Shown here in pieces: positions 8,457 to 18,244 of a stretch of 64,000 nt of DNA; positions within the stretch are counted from its first letter, which is position 1; each line of letters starts with the position of its first letter. The position numbers and the translations under genes were made by a program. The notes beneath the pieces are model-generated. The model saw nothing but the letters and a program-made list of their open reading frames with translations. It had not been told where the DNA came from and ran no database searches. This DNA is from Alphaproteobacteria bacterium (GTDB taxonomy: Bacteria > Pseudomonadota > Alphaproteobacteria > Caulobacterales > Hyphomonadaceae), in contig JAGWYJ010000005.1 of assembly GCA_018969425.1 (NCBI GenBank), positions 62,001 through 126,000 on the forward strand. Direction: 5' to 3'.

Positions 8457-10751
8457 TTGAGCGATCGGAGCAGATCTGGCGACAAGGGCGGGGCGCACCC
8501 CCCCCGAGCTCCGTCTGGGGGCGGCGCGAGGCTGTTGCTGAGCCGTCTCAGACAGCTCATGGCGCGCCAGGGGCAGGACCAGCAGAAGCTTGACCAGGTG
8601 GTGGAGCTGGTCAGCAAGACGATGGTCGCGGATGTCTGTTCGATCTATCTGAGCAATGAAGACAAGTCGTTGACCCTGATGGCGACCCAGGGGCTTCGAA
8701 AAGAAGCCGTGGGACGAACGCGACTGGCTGAAAATGAAGGGCTGGTAGGCCTCGTTTCCGCCACGACCCGTCCTTTGCGACTGACGGACGCCTTTTCCCA
8801 CCCCCGCTTTTCCTATCGGCCGGAGACGGGTGAGGACCCCTTTCATTCCTTTCTCGGCGTGCCCATCCTTCGCGGCGGACGCGTGCTGGGGGTTCTGGTC
8901 GTCCAGAATCGCACTGAGCGGGCCTATGATGACGAGGAGGTCGAAGCCCTTCAGACCATCGCGATGGTGCTTGCCGAGCTTGTCGCCGGAGCTGCTGACG
9001 CTCTAAGCGCAGGGCTTCGACAGACGCGGCCCGTCGAGATCCGGGGACGGACCCTGAATGAGGGCCTCGCTATCGGTCGTGCGCATCTTTACGACCCCGT
9101 TGTTCCGCCTGCTCGCCTGTTCGCGGCGGATCCGGATCTTGAGGAGCATAGGCTGAACGAGGCGCTCGAGGCGCTTCGTAACTCCATCGACGGGATGCTG
9201 ACACGCGCAGGTCCGGTTCTTTTTGGGGAAAGTCGGGACGTCCTCGAGACCTATCGTCTCTTCGCGCACGATCCGTCCTGGGAGGCGCGGCTGGTCGAGG
9301 CGGTTCGCTCGGGCCTCTCGGCCGAAGCAGCGGTCGATCGTGTTCGTCGTGAGCATCGAGCGAGGCTGGAAAGCGCCCGCGATAGTCTCGTTCGAGAGCG
9401 CCTTCATGATCTTGAGGATTTGGAGAACCGGCTGTTGAGGCAGCTGGCTGGAGAAGACGCCGCCCGGCGCGAGTCTCCCCCCGGCGCGGTCCTTGTCGCA
9501 AGTCGCCTGGGCCCCGCGGAACTTCTCGAGTATCGGGACGCGGAACTGGCTGGCGTTCTCCTGGAGGAGGCGGGTGCCGGGTCTCACGCGGCGATTGTCG
9601 CCCGCGCTCTGGGCGTTCCCGCCATCGGGGGGCTGACGGGGCTTGTGACGCGCGTCGAGGAGGGTGATTCGATTGTCATAGACGCCGACGGCTCGCTTGT
9701 TCACATTCGTCCCGGACCCGAGATCGTCGCCAATTACCAGGCCCGGATCGCGCTGTCTGATGAGAAGCTGGCGGCCCTGTCTCGGCTGAGAGACGAGCCC
9801 GCGCGCACCCTCGATGGGGTCGATGTCGACTTGTTCATTAATGCCGGCCTGTCGTTCGATCTGGATCATCTCGACGAGGTTGGGGCCAAAGGAGTGGGCC
9901 TGTTCCGGACCGAATTCCAGTTTATGGCTTCGGAAACCATGCCCAGTCTCGAGGAGCAGTCGTCATTCTACAAGTCGGTCATCGACCGTGCTGGCGATCG
10001 ACCTGTGACCTTCCGAACCATCGATCTGGGGGGAGATAAGGTCGCCCCGTTCATGGGGCGCCGTGAGCGTGAGGAGAACCCAGCGCTGGGGTGGCGTGCG
10101 CTGCGTATGGCCCTGGATCATCCCTTTTTCTTCCGGCGACAGCTCAGAGCGCTGATCCGGGGCGCCAGGCGCAAGACGTTGCGTCTTATGTTCCCTATGG
10201 TCACCACCGTCGAGGAATTTGAAGCTGCGAGACGCCTGCTTGATTCGGAAATGGAGTGGGCGATCAAGTTCGGCCGCGATTTGCCGGACAAGCTGTTCGT
10301 TGGAGCTATGGTTGAAACCCCCTCGCTCGCCTTTTCCATCGACAGCCTGAAGGGGAAGGCCGATTTCCTCTCCGTGGGCACCAATGATCTGATGCAGTTC
10401 TTTTTCGCGGCGGACAGAGACAATGCCCGTGTCACAAATCGGTACGATATCCTGAGCCGGCCAGCGATGAGACTGCTGCAGCGGATCCGGCAAAGGGCCG
10501 ATGATGCCGACCTGCCGATCACCGTTTGCGGAGAAAGCGGCGGTCGCCCCCTGGAGGCGCTGGCTCTGCTGGGTCTGGGTTACAGGCGCCTTTCGATGCA
10601 GGCCACCCGTATCGGCCCGATGAAGCTTTTGATCCGCTCCATCGACATGTCCGAGTTGGCGCCGCGCGTGCATGCGGCTTTGGAGGGGGGCGCATCGTCT
10701 CTACGTGACGAAATGTTAAGTGTTGCGCGTGACTTCGAGCTTAAGATTTAA
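8457..10751 (+). CDS. ptsP: PTS-Ntr enzyme I, phosphoenolpyruvate-protein phosphotransferase (GAF domain)
   Basis: PtsP is the first phosphate carrier of the nitrogen-related phosphotransferase system and passes phosphate from PEP to NPr (PtsO), regulating metabolism rather than sugar import. Of 764 residues, about 30-185 form a GAF sensor domain (LLSRLRQLMARQ to ALQTIAMVLAELV), then the PEP-utiliser N domain. The swivelling domain has the phosphorylated histidine in GAGSHAAIVARALGVPA, and the C-terminal PEP barrel has GLFRTEFQFM, NPALGWRALRMAL, SVGTNDLMQFFFAADR and the catalytic Cys in ITVCGESGG. The start is TTG with AGGAG 6 nt upstream. The lysC-ptsP order is typical of alphaproteobacteria. 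Confidence 0.95.
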   Translation: MSDRSRSGDKGGAHPPRAPSGGGARLLLSRLRQLMARQGQDQQKLDQVVELVSKTMVADVCSIYLSNEDKSLTLMATQGLRKEAVGRTRLAENEGLVGLVSATTRPLRLTDAFSHPRFSYRPETGEDPFHSFLGVPILRGGRVLGVLVVQNRTERAYDDEEVEALQTIAMVLAELVAGAADALSAGLRQTRPVEIRGRTLNEGLAIGRAHLYDPVVPPARLFAADPDLEEHRLNEALEALRNSIDGMLTRAGPVLFGESRDVLETYRLFAHDPSWEARLVEAVRSGLSAEAAVDRVRREHRARLESARDSLVRERLHDLEDLENRLLRQLAGEDAARRESPPGAVLVASRLGPAELLEYRDAELAGVLLEEAGAGSHAAIVARALGVPAIGGLTGLVTRVEEGDSIVIDADGSLVHIRPGPEIVANYQARIALSDEKLAALSRLRDEPARTLDGVDVDLFINAGLSFDLDHLDEVGAKGVGLFRTEFQFMASETMPSLEEQSSFYKSVIDRAGDRPVTFRTIDLGGDKVAPFMGRREREENPALGWRALRMALDHPFFFRRQLRALIRGARRKTLRLMFPMVTTVEEFEAARRLLDSEMEWAIKFGRDLPDKLFVGAMVETPSLAFSIDSLKGKADFLSVGTNDLMQFFFAADRDNARVTNRYDILSRPAMRLLQRIRQRADDADLPITVCGESGGRPLEALALLGLGYRRLSMQATRIGPMKLLIRSIDMSELAPRVHAALEGGASSLRDEMLSVARDFELKI

Positions 10752-10752
10752 G

Positions 10753-10780
10753 TTGTTGTAAACCACCGCACGTCTTAACT
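10753..10780 (+). promoter_or_regulatory. Possible promoter upstream of the rodZ-like gene
   Basis: TTGTTG and TTAACT are separated by 16 bp, directly after the ptsP stop codon and 84 bp before the rodZ-like start. The match to a sigma-70-type promoter is weak but sits in an AT-rich patch unlike its surroundings. No transcript data support it. Confidence 0.3.
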
Positions 10781-10863
10781 ATTGTTACACTCCGTTTGGG
10801 CGGCGACCCACAAGCGGAACGGTGTGTCCTTTCGGGACGTGACGTTGCGGTGACGGGCAAAAA

Positions 10864-12033
10864 ATGAGCGGCGTGGCGAAAGACGAACTGGATCCGGTAG
10901 AGAACGAACAGATCACGGCCAGCGCGCCTGCGGTGGACGAGGAGCCGGACGGCGTTTCAGATCCCGCCTCCGAAGCCGGAGGTCCCCGATCAGAGGCTGC
11001 CGACGCCGACAGTCGTAATCTTCGCCGAACAGCTCCCCACCTTCGCGTCGTCTCGGACAACGACCCTGTCGACGCGGGTTATCCTGAGCCCGCCCTTCGC
11101 TTGGGCGCCGTGATGCGACTGGCCCGCGAGAATCTGGGTCTGACCCTGGAGCAGGTGTCGAAGGATACGAGGATCCATCTCACCCATCTCCGGGCGATTG
11201 AAGACATGCTTCCTAATCTCCTGGGAGCGCCTGTTTATGCGAAGGGTTACATCCGCAATTACGCCCGGCATCTGAAGCTGGACCCCGACGCCACCCTGGC
11301 TCGCTATCTCTCGGAGTGCGCCATTCTGGCGGATCCCGAAAAGCAGGAGATTGCTCCCCCGGCCACCGCCCGGCGCCTGCCTCTGGCTTTGCCCGTTCTT
11401 GGCATGCTGGTGGTGTCTCTGGTGGTGGGGGGCGGCGTCTTTTTGTTCATGAACGACGGCCCCGAACCTTCCGAAGTCACTGCCGCCCGTCCTGCCGCTC
11501 CGGCCGCCCAGGAAGCCGCTGGTCCTGTGATCGAGGCCCCGGCCCTGAGGCTCGTCGCCCTGAAGAGGGCGCGGGTGGAGGTTCGCGGATCGGATGGAAC
11601 CAAGTTTGTGGCGCGTTTCTTTTCTCCGGGAGAAAGCTACTCTCCGCGGGTGAACGCCGGTTGGACGGTCACAACCGAAGATGGCACCGCCTTCGAGTGG
11701 CGTCTGGGGGAGGCCTCTCTTGGGCCGCTCTCGGCTCTGCCTGGTCCCGTCTATGCGCAGAGCGTCGATTCCGCTCTGGGTCGAACGCCTGTTATTGTCG
11801 AGGCCCCGCCCACTCAATCATTGGCGCCTTCGGCGTCTGATCCGCTTGCGAGGCCGTCCGTTCCGGCGACGACCAGCCGGCCGGCCGCCGTTTCGAGGCC
11901 CGCTGCGGCTCCTGCGCCGTCCGCGACGACATCGCCTCCGGTGATCGGAGCGCCGCCCAAGCCCATGCCGACCGAGCCGGCGCCGGCTGCTGCGGCGACG
12001 GACCCTTCTATTTTGGCCTATCCGGCGAATTAG
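10864..12033 (+). CDS. RodZ-like helix-turn-helix membrane protein
   Basis: A 389-residue bitopic protein with the RodZ plan. Residues 1-78 are acidic and disordered; about 79-145 form a Cro/cI-like helix-turn-helix (LGAVMRLARENLGLTLEQV, then YAKGYIRNYARHLKLDPD). A membrane helix lies at about 172-196, and a periplasmic DUF4115 domain at about 225-300 has RARVEVRGSDGTKFVARFFSPG shared over adjacent strands. The tail is Pro/Ala/Ser-rich. RodZ links the MreB cytoskeleton to cell-wall elongation, so a cell-shape role is likely but inferred. ispG follows 92 bp downstream, and the rodZ-ispG adjacency is seen in many proteobacteria, which supports the call. Confidence 0.82.
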   Translation: MSGVAKDELDPVENEQITASAPAVDEEPDGVSDPASEAGGPRSEAADADSRNLRRTAPHLRVVSDNDPVDAGYPEPALRLGAVMRLARENLGLTLEQVSKDTRIHLTHLRAIEDMLPNLLGAPVYAKGYIRNYARHLKLDPDATLARYLSECAILADPEKQEIAPPATARRLPLALPVLGMLVVSLVVGGGVFLFMNDGPEPSEVTAARPAAPAAQEAAGPVIEAPALRLVALKRARVEVRGSDGTKFVARFFSPGESYSPRVNAGWTVTTEDGTAFEWRLGEASLGPLSALPGPVYAQSVDSALGRTPVIVEAPPTQSLAPSASDPLARPSVPATTSRPAAVSRPAAAPAPSATTSPPVIGAPPKPMPTEPAPAAAATDPSILAYPAN

Positions 12034-12125
12034 GCTCCGCCTCTCCGGTTGGGCGAGGACAGCTTGTATGTTCAGGATGATTATCGTCTCGACGTCCGGA
12101 CGTCGTTGACCGAGGATCGAAACTG

Positions 12126-13253
12126 ATGAGCGGTGATCTCCATCACATTCGTCCCTGGAGACGCATTGAACGGCGTCGTTCGAGGCAGATTCGGGTGGGG
12201 TCGGTCCTCGTCGGCGGCGATGCGCCGATTTCTGTGCAGTCGATGACCAACACGCCGACCGCCGACGCGGGCGCCACCATTGATCAGATCCGTCGACTTG
12301 AGGAAGCCGGGGCGGATATCGTTCGTGTCTCCTGTCCTGACGAAGACTCGACCGCTGCGATGGCCCGGATTGTAAAGTCGGTTAAGGCGCCGATCGTTGC
12401 CGACATCCATTTTCATTATCGGCGGGCGATCGAGGCTGCGAAGGCCGGGGTTGCGGCGCTCCGCATAAATCCCGGAAACATCGGGTCTCCCGCTCGTGTC
12501 CGAGAGGTTGTGCAAGCGGCCCGAGACCATGGATGCTCGATGAGAATTGGGGTCAACGCCGGCAGTCTTGAGCGACATCTTCTGGAGAAGTATGGCGAGC
12601 CCTGTCCGCAGGCGATGGTCGAGAGCGCCCTCGATCACGCACGGATCCTCGAGGATCATGATTTTCGCGAGTACAAGATTTCCGTAAAGGCGTCTGATGT
12701 TTTCATGACTGTCGCGGCCTATCAGCTTCTTGCTGAAGCCACGGATGCTCCGTTGCATCTTGGCGTCACCGAGGCGGGGGGGCTGCGTACCGGATCGGTG
12801 AAGTCCGCCATTGGTCTGGGCAGTCTTCTGTGGGCGGGCGTCGGCGACACCATCCGCGTATCGCTGTCGGCGGATCCTGTCGAAGAGATCAAGGTCGGCT
12901 ATGACATTCTGAAATCTCTTGGGATCAGGACCCGGGGGGTGAATATCATCTCCTGTCCGTCGTGCGCTCGGCAGGGGTTCGATGTCATCTCGACGGTCGA
13001 GTCTCTGGAGAAACGGCTCGCACATATCTCCGAACCTATATCGCTTTCGATCATCGGTTGTGTCGTGAACGGTCCAGGAGAGGCCGCCATGACCGACCTG
13101 GGTTTCACGGGCGGAGGCAAGGATGCCGGCATGATGTACGTATCCGGGCGCCCCGATCACAAAGTGTCGAACGCTGAAATGATAGATCGCATCGTTGCGG
13201 CCGTTGAGGCGAAGGCGGAGGCTCTGAAGGCGGATCGGCAGAACGCAGGATGA
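12126..13253 (+). CDS. ispG: 4-hydroxy-3-methylbut-2-en-1-yl diphosphate synthase (flavodoxin) IspG
   Basis: IspG is the penultimate enzyme of the MEP isoprenoid pathway; it reductively opens methylerythritol cyclodiphosphate using a [4Fe-4S] cluster. The 375-residue protein shows [36 protein letters not shown] and [15 protein letters not shown]. The cluster ligands are Cys277 and Cys280 ([13 protein letters not shown]) and Cys312, with the catalytic Glu in [10 protein letters not shown]. The length is that of the short bacterial form without the extra domain. GAGGA lies 9 nt upstream of the ATG. Confidence 0.97.
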   Translation: MSGDLHHIRPWRRIERRRSRQIRVGSVLVGGDAPISVQSMTNTPTADAGATIDQIRRLEEAGADIVRVSCPDEDSTAAMARIVKSVKAPIVADIHFHYRRAIEAAKAGVAALRINPGNIGSPARVREVVQAARDHGCSMRIGVNAGSLERHLLEKYGEPCPQAMVESALDHARILEDHDFREYKISVKASDVFMTVAAYQLLAEATDAPLHLGVTEAGGLRTGSVKSAIGLGSLLWAGVGDTIRVSLSADPVEEIKVGYDILKSLGIRTRGVNIISCPSCARQGFDVISTVESLEKRLAHISEPISLSIIGCVVNGPGEAAMTDLGFTGGGKDAGMMYVSGRPDHKVSNAEMIDRIVAAVEAKAEALKADRQNAG

Positions 13254-13307
13254 AGTCCTGCCTGAGCCCGGGGCGGACGTCCCAGGGCTGGGCGGCGGAG
13301 GCTAAGG

Positions 13308-14579
13308 ATGGGATCGCGGGCAACATGCGGATCGGTTCTGTCCATCGCATTGTTCATCCTTACGGGCTGCACGCCGCTCGGCCTTAATACCGCCCGGTCG
13401 GATACAAACGGCCTTCCGCCTGCAGCTCCGCCCATTATAGCGCCTGAACAAGGCAGCTCACTTTCTTCGCCTGAAATCTGGGGCGAGCACCGCAAAGCGT
13501 ACCTTCGAGGAGCCTTTGAAGCATGGGTCTACGGACCGGTACCTTCAGAGCTCCGCGCTGTAGAGATCGCGCGACGGACAGTCGACGAGGCTTATGCCGG
13601 CGGTCTTGGGATCCTGGAGGAGGTGGAGGTGAGGGTTGGCGAGGGGCCGCAAGCTCCGACCTTTCACATCGCCCTTGCTACGCCCAGATCGGTCCCGCCA
13701 GGAATGCGCTCGCCCCTCATCGTCGGCGAGAATTTTTGCGGCAATCCGACGATCGCGGAAGCGCCGTCCCTCTCCCCCCCAAAGAACGGAGAGGGGTGTT
13801 CGGCGACCGGAGCTGTCGGGGCGGTTCTCAGAGCGATATTCGGCAGGCACATTCTTGAAAGTCCCAATGAGGAGATTCTCAGGCGGGGATATGCCTACGC
13901 CAATGTCTATCCTGGCGAGCTCGTGGCGGATAATCCGCGACGAGCGCGGAGCGATCTCGAAGTGTTCAGCGCGCTTCTTCCCGAATCGCGCCGCCCGCGA
14001 GGCGCCATAGCCGTTTGGGCCGCCGCCTTTGGATGGTCGCTCGACGTCCTCGAGGAGGACCCGCGGATTGATCCGGCGAGAACGGCGATTTACGGCCATT
14101 CCCGGCATGGAAAGGCGGCTCTGCTCGCCGGCGCTTTAGACAGCCGGATTGAGGCTGTGATCGCCCATCAGTCTGGCCGTGGAGGGGCCTCTCTCACGCG
14201 TTCTCGCACCGGCGAGACTCTGACGCGAATTACGTCCTCCTATCCTCATTGGTTCGACCCGAATTTCGTGCGTTTCGGCATGAGACCGGACGATCCTCCG
14301 ATCGATCAGCATATGCTCATCGCTATGCTGGCTCCTCGCCCTGTTTTGCTTGGAAACGGATGGCGAGATGTATGGTCGGACCCCAATAGCGCCTTTCGAG
14401 CAGCCGCTGGGGCGACGGTTGTCTATGACCTGCTGGGGGTTCCCGGTCTGACTCAGAGAGGGATGTCCGATCAGTCTTCGGAAGGAGCGATCGATTACTA
14501 CATTCGGCCTGGCGGTCATGGCGTCACCGAGGGGGATTGGAAGCGGTTCATGGATTTTCTGGATCATCGTCTGCGCTGA
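13308..14579 (+). CDS. CE15-like (glucuronoyl-esterase-type) alpha/beta-hydrolase lipoprotein
   Basis: A 423-residue predicted lipoprotein (LFILTGC lipobox). The serine-nucleophile region YGHSRHGKAALLAGALDSRI and the following AVIAHQSGRGGASL align with the CE15 signature GCSRxGK...PQESGxGG. A candidate catalytic His is in RPGGHGVTEGDW near the C-terminus. The position of the canonical catalytic Glu, 23 residues after the Ser, is a Gln here; an acidic residue in WRDVWSDPNSAF could stand in, as in some bacterial CE15 enzymes that place the acid on a different strand. CE15 enzymes cut lignin-glucuronoxylan esters, but the substrate here is unknown. Between ispG and prfA there is no carbohydrate gene context. 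Confidence 0.7.
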   Translation: MGSRATCGSVLSIALFILTGCTPLGLNTARSDTNGLPPAAPPIIAPEQGSSLSSPEIWGEHRKAYLRGAFEAWVYGPVPSELRAVEIARRTVDEAYAGGLGILEEVEVRVGEGPQAPTFHIALATPRSVPPGMRSPLIVGENFCGNPTIAEAPSLSPPKNGEGCSATGAVGAVLRAIFGRHILESPNEEILRRGYAYANVYPGELVADNPRRARSDLEVFSALLPESRRPRGAIAVWAAAFGWSLDVLEEDPRIDPARTAIYGHSRHGKAALLAGALDSRIEAVIAHQSGRGGASLTRSRTGETLTRITSSYPHWFDPNFVRFGMRPDDPPIDQHMLIAMLAPRPVLLGNGWRDVWSDPNSAFRAAAGATVVYDLLGVPGLTQRGMSDQSSEGAIDYYIRPGGHGVTEGDWKRFMDFLDHRLR

Positions 14580-14687
14580 TCGTCACGGTCTGGGCGGCAG
14601 TCGTCGGTTGAAGCAGGGTCATTTCCCGCCTCTGGACCTCTCCGTCGGGCTGGCGCATACCGACGCCTCGTCGCCGCCCGACTGAGG

Positions 14688-15776
14688 ATGTTCATGGCCA
14701 GGTTGTCTGAAGGCCGAATTCAGCAGCTCATCGACAGGTTCGAGGAAGTGGAGGCGCGTATGAGCGTCGCCGCCGACACCCGTGAGATCGTCAGGCTTTC
14801 CAAAGAGCATGCCGAGTTGCGACCCGTCGCTGAGATGGCGCGCACCGTCCTTTCGATGCGCGCCCAACTCGCCGAGACCGAGGCGATGCTTCAGGATCCT
14901 GATGCCGATCGCGAGCTTGTCGACCTTGCGTATGAGGAGGTTGGAGATCTCAGAGGCAGGTTGCCCGGGCTAGAGCGAGAGATGCAGCTTATGTTGGCTC
15001 CAAAGGATGCTGACGATGAGGCCAGCGCGGTTCTGGAAGTGCGCGCCGGGACTGGGGGAGATGAAGCCGCGTTGTTCGCGGGAGATCTTTTCCGCATGTA
15101 TCAGCGCTATGCTCAGGGGCGCGGTTGGCAGGTCGAGCTGGTCTCAGCCTCGGAAGGCGAGGCGGGCGGTTACAAAGAGATCATCGCATCGGTGACCGGG
15201 CAGGGTGTGTTCGGATGGCTGAAATTCGAAAGCGGCGTGCATCGAGTTCAACGAGTTCCGACCACCGAGGCGAGCGGACGAATTCACACCTCGGCGGCGA
15301 CGGTGGCGGTGCTTCCCGCCCCTGAGGAAGTCAACATCGACGTCCGGCCTGAGGATATCCGTCTGGACACCATGCGCGCGTCCGGCTCAGGGGGGCAGCA
15401 TGTCAACAAGACCGATTCCGCCGTTCGTATCCTTCACATTCCTACCGGCATCATCGTCACGTCGTCCGAGAAGTCCCAGCATTATAACCGGGCCAAAGCT
15501 ATGGAGGTGCTGAAGATCCGGCTGTATGAGCGGGAGCGGGCCGCTAAGGACGCCGCTCGTTCAGAAGCCAGAAAATCGCAGATCGGGTCCGGTGACCGGT
15601 CTGAACGGATCAGGACTTATAATTTCCCGCAGGGTCGCGTCACGGATCACAGAATCAATCTGACGCTGCACAAGCTGCCGGAAGTTCTCGCAGGCGACGG
15701 CCTTCAGGAGCTGCTGGACGCTCTGATCGCTGAGGACCAGGCCGAGCGGCTGGCGGCGCTCGAGATGGAGGGCTGA
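14688..15776 (+). CDS. prfA: Peptide chain release factor 1 (RF1)
   Basis: RF1 ends translation at UAA and UAG. The 362-residue protein has the RF1 peptide anticodon PxT as PTT (residues 191-193 in [19 protein letters not shown]), which separates it from RF2, and the catalytic GGQ at 235-237 in [15 protein letters not shown]. The coiled domain 1 and [14 protein letters not shown] are typical. prmC, which methylates the GGQ glutamine, lies downstream, separated only by a MOSC gene. The forward run prfA / MOSC / prmC has spacings of 2 bp and then a 4 bp overlap, so it is an operon. Confidence 0.97.
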   Translation: MFMARLSEGRIQQLIDRFEEVEARMSVAADTREIVRLSKEHAELRPVAEMARTVLSMRAQLAETEAMLQDPDADRELVDLAYEEVGDLRGRLPGLEREMQLMLAPKDADDEASAVLEVRAGTGGDEAALFAGDLFRMYQRYAQGRGWQVELVSASEGEAGGYKEIIASVTGQGVFGWLKFESGVHRVQRVPTTEASGRIHTSAATVAVLPAPEEVNIDVRPEDIRLDTMRASGSGGQHVNKTDSAVRILHIPTGIIVTSSEKSQHYNRAKAMEVLKIRLYERERAAKDAARSEARKSQIGSGDRSERIRTYNFPQGRVTDHRINLTLHKLPEVLAGDGLQELLDALIAEDQAERLAALEMEG

Positions 15777-15778
15777 CG

Positions 15779-16543
15779 ATGCCGGGTCTTTTGGCCTCGA
15801 TCTTCAGGCATCCGGTCAAGGGGCTCTCCCCGGAGCTTCTGGAACGGGTGGCGCTTGAGCCCGACGGAGCGTTGCCGAACGACCGGAGGTACGCCGTAGA
15901 GGTGGGCCATTCCGGCTTCAATCCTGCAGCACCCGCCCATGTGTCTAAGATGAAGTTCGTAGTTCTGGCGAGGTTTCCCGAACTCGCCCGCTTGCGGACG
16001 CGCCTCCATGAGGCCTCAGGCGTATTTCGGGTAGAGGACGCCTATGGGTTTGGGGTCGACGTTCCGCTGGATCGGGAGGAAGGACGAGCTGCGCTCTCCC
16101 AGTTTCTCGAGGCCTACCTCTCCAGTTCCGTTGAATCGCAAATGCGTGTTCTGGAGGCGCCCCGCGGCCACATGTTTTCCGATCATCCCGCTGGGCGTGT
16201 GTCTGTTGTGAACCTCGCGAGTGTCAGACTTCTCGAACAGGCCGTGGGCCGTCCCGTCGACCCACTCCGATTTCGCGCAAATCTTTTTGTCGACGGGTTG
16301 GCGCCCTTTGCAGAAGACGACTGGACTATTGGGAGCACTCTTCGGATTGGCGAGCTGGAGTTCAGGGTGATCTCCCCTATCGTCCGCTGTGTCGCCACGC
16401 ATGTTGACCCCTCTACCGGCGAGATCGACATTGATCTGGTGGACCAACTGAGGAGGGTCTTTGACCGAACAACGATGGGAACCTACCTAGCCGTTACGCG
16501 CGGGGGGCTGCTGAAGGTCGGCGATGAGATGCACGCGTCGTGA
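15779..16543 (+). CDS. MOSC domain-containing protein
   Basis: A 254-residue protein with an N-terminal MOSC beta-barrel (LASIFRHPVKGLSPELLERV, typical of the mARC/YcbX group) and a MOSC domain at about 120-250. The conserved FRANLFVDG and the Arg-Cys of SPIVRCVATHVDPSTGE are present; the Cys is the expected sulfur or molybdenum ligand. Family members bind a molybdenum cofactor or carry sulfur; some act with a ferredoxin-type reductase, but no such domain is fused here. It lies 2 bp after prfA and overlaps prmC by 4 bp, an odd place for a molybdenum-related gene. Substrate unknown. Confidence 0.85.
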   Translation: MPGLLASIFRHPVKGLSPELLERVALEPDGALPNDRRYAVEVGHSGFNPAAPAHVSKMKFVVLARFPELARLRTRLHEASGVFRVEDAYGFGVDVPLDREEGRAALSQFLEAYLSSSVESQMRVLEAPRGHMFSDHPAGRVSVVNLASVRLLEQAVGRPVDPLRFRANLFVDGLAPFAEDDWTIGSTLRIGELEFRVISPIVRCVATHVDPSTGEIDIDLVDQLRRVFDRTTMGTYLAVTRGGLLKVGDEMHAS

Positions 16544-17421
16544 CCGCGCATAAACAGACCTGGCTCGACGCTCTTCACCACGCGAGTCGCCAATTGCGGG
16601 AAGCGGGGATTGAGGCCCCGCTCAGGGATGCCCGTCTGCTTCTCAGCGAAGTTCTCGGAGCGGATTCGGCCCGTCTGATCCTTATGGAAACAGATCCGGT
16701 CTCAGAAGCGGAATTAGATCGCTTCTCTGAGATGGTGACGAGGCGGGCTGCGGGCGAGCCTGTGTCCCGGATAAAGGGACGCAGAGAGTTTTACGGGCGG
16801 GAGTTTCAGGTCGGACCCGGCGTCCTCGACCCGAGGCCCGACACCGAGGTCCTGGTGGACGCCTGTCTCGCTCGTCTGCCCCGAGGGGGACGGCTGCTCG
16901 ACCTTGGAGCGGGTTCAGGTTGCATCCTCCTGTCGGTTCTAGCTGAGCGATCCGACGCATCTGGTGTCGGGATCGACATCTCGGAAACCGCGCTGGCCAT
17001 TGCGCAGACGAACGCGCAGGATATCTGCCCGGGAGAGCGCGTTGCATTTTATCTCGCCGATTGGACGCGCCGGGACTGGACGGATTGCGTGTCAGGCTCG
17101 GCGTTCGATATCGTGGTGTCCAACCCCCCTTACATTCCCTCAGCGGACATAGCTGATCTGGGGCGTGACGTACGTTCGTTTGATCCGCTTCTGGCCCTCG
17201 ATGGCGGACGTGACGGGTTGGACGCCTATCGTCGGATCGTCTCGGCGGCGCCGGGCTTGGTATGTCCCGGCGGCTGGCTTATTTTTGAGGTCGGAATCGG
17301 TCAGGCCGGAGATGTCACGGCCTTGGTCGCCGCCGCCGGCTTCTCTGATCTGGGGGCGTTGCGCGATCTCACCGGTCGCAGGCGGGCTGTTATTGGTCGA
17401 CGTCCCGAATCCAGGGGCTGA
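16540..17421 (+). CDS. prmC: Release factor glutamine methyltransferase PrmC
   Basis: PrmC methylates the glutamine of the GGQ motif in release factors, raising termination efficiency. The 293-residue protein has an N-terminal helical domain that recognises the factor, the SAM motif LLDLGAGSGCILLSVL (about residues 119-134) and the catalytic NPPY at 195-198. The GTG start overlaps the MOSC stop (GTGA). The substrate gene prfA is in the same operon. The gap that follows (17422-17605) has no gene; it contains a short CGC/GCG hairpin followed by five T near 17500, too weak to call as a terminator. Confidence 0.96.
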   Translation: MTAHKQTWLDALHHASRQLREAGIEAPLRDARLLLSEVLGADSARLILMETDPVSEAELDRFSEMVTRRAAGEPVSRIKGRREFYGREFQVGPGVLDPRPDTEVLVDACLARLPRGGRLLDLGAGSGCILLSVLAERSDASGVGIDISETALAIAQTNAQDICPGERVAFYLADWTRRDWTDCVSGSAFDIVVSNPPYIPSADIADLGRDVRSFDPLLALDGGRDGLDAYRRIVSAAPGLVCPGGWLIFEVGIGQAGDVTALVAAAGFSDLGALRDLTGRRRAVIGRRPESRG

Positions 17422-17605
17422 AGCGCTGTCATCGGGGTGGCTCATCAAATCGCTTGGCGGTCCCAGCTAAACAGGATAAGACAAACCCACGGTATCGCTT
17501 CGCGTTTTTGCCAATGGTGGGAATGGTCGCGGCCGGGCGCTGTCGCAATATGGCGAAGCCCAATTCCCTCAAGCGGGGCGTTATCTATTGAAACAGGATG
17601 GTTTT

Positions 17606-18244
17606 ATGAAGCGTCAGCGGGGGCGCGGACGTAAGCCCGGTGGTGGCGGAGGCGGCGGAGGCGGTGGTGGAAACCACGGCAATCGGCCGTTGGAAAGCAA
17701 CGGACCGGAGGTCAAGATCCGCGGGACGGCGGCCCAGATCTACGAGAAGTATTCACAATACGCTCGCGACGCGCAGTCTTCGGGCGATCGGGTGAAGACT
17801 GAGAATTATCTCCAGCACGCCGAACACTATTACCGCATTATGGCCGCGACGATGCCGCGCGAACAGCGCATGCAGCAGGCCGAGAACCCGGGCTTTAGTT
17901 CGGGCGGCGGTTATGAGCGGGACACGGAAGAGCCGACCTCTGAGGCGACAGGCGGCTCAGAACACTCCGAGGCTGAGGCGCAGACTGCGGTCTCGGTGTC
18001 CGAAACGGGATCTTCCGATATGGCGGATTCGGATGCGGAGGAGGCGGACGGACGCGGAGACGACGATCTGGAGGTCTCGGCTGCGGGCGATCGCCCAGAG
18101 GGGCATGTGCGGTCTCGTCGGCGCAGGCAGCGTCGTCGGCACCTGGATGGAGATGGTCAGGAGCGGTCCCAGGGCGGCGATACTGAGGCACGCTCAGCGC
18201 TCGATGCTCTCGCTCAGAAGCAGGGCGCTCTGGCGGGGGGCTGA
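17606..18244 (+). CDS. DUF4167 domain-containing protein
   Basis: A 212-residue protein with an N-terminal basic stretch (MKRQRGRGRKP), a run of 11 glycines, and the conserved DUF4167 core at about residues 30-90 (VKIRGTAAQIYEKYSQYARD, QHAEHYYRIMAA). The rest is acidic, then Arg-rich (RSRRRRQRRRH), and looks disordered. Basic Gly/Arg-rich ends and the usual position after prmC suggest a nucleic-acid-related role, but none is established. The ATG at 17606 has AGGA about 7 nt upstream; a TTG at 17588 would add six residues. A 7-bp inverted repeat follows at 18261-18282 without a T run. Confidence 0.88.
   Translation: MKRQRGRGRKPGGGGGGGGGGGNHGNRPLESNGPEVKIRGTAAQIYEKYSQYARDAQSSGDRVKTENYLQHAEHYYRIMAATMPREQRMQQAENPGFSSGGGYERDTEEPTSEATGGSEHSEAEAQTAVSVSETGSSDMADSDAEEADGRGDDDLEVSAAGDRPEGHVRSRRRRQRRRHLDGDGQERSQGGDTEARSALDALAQKQGALAGG

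Noticed and set aside
12081-13160. A 359-codon minus-strand frame opposite ispG
   Set aside because: Shadow of ispG; no family features and no ribosome site.
17639-17675. GGN-rich tract that could be a tandem repeat
   Set aside because: It encodes the polyglycine run of the DUF4167 protein and is a codon-level repeat, not a separate element.
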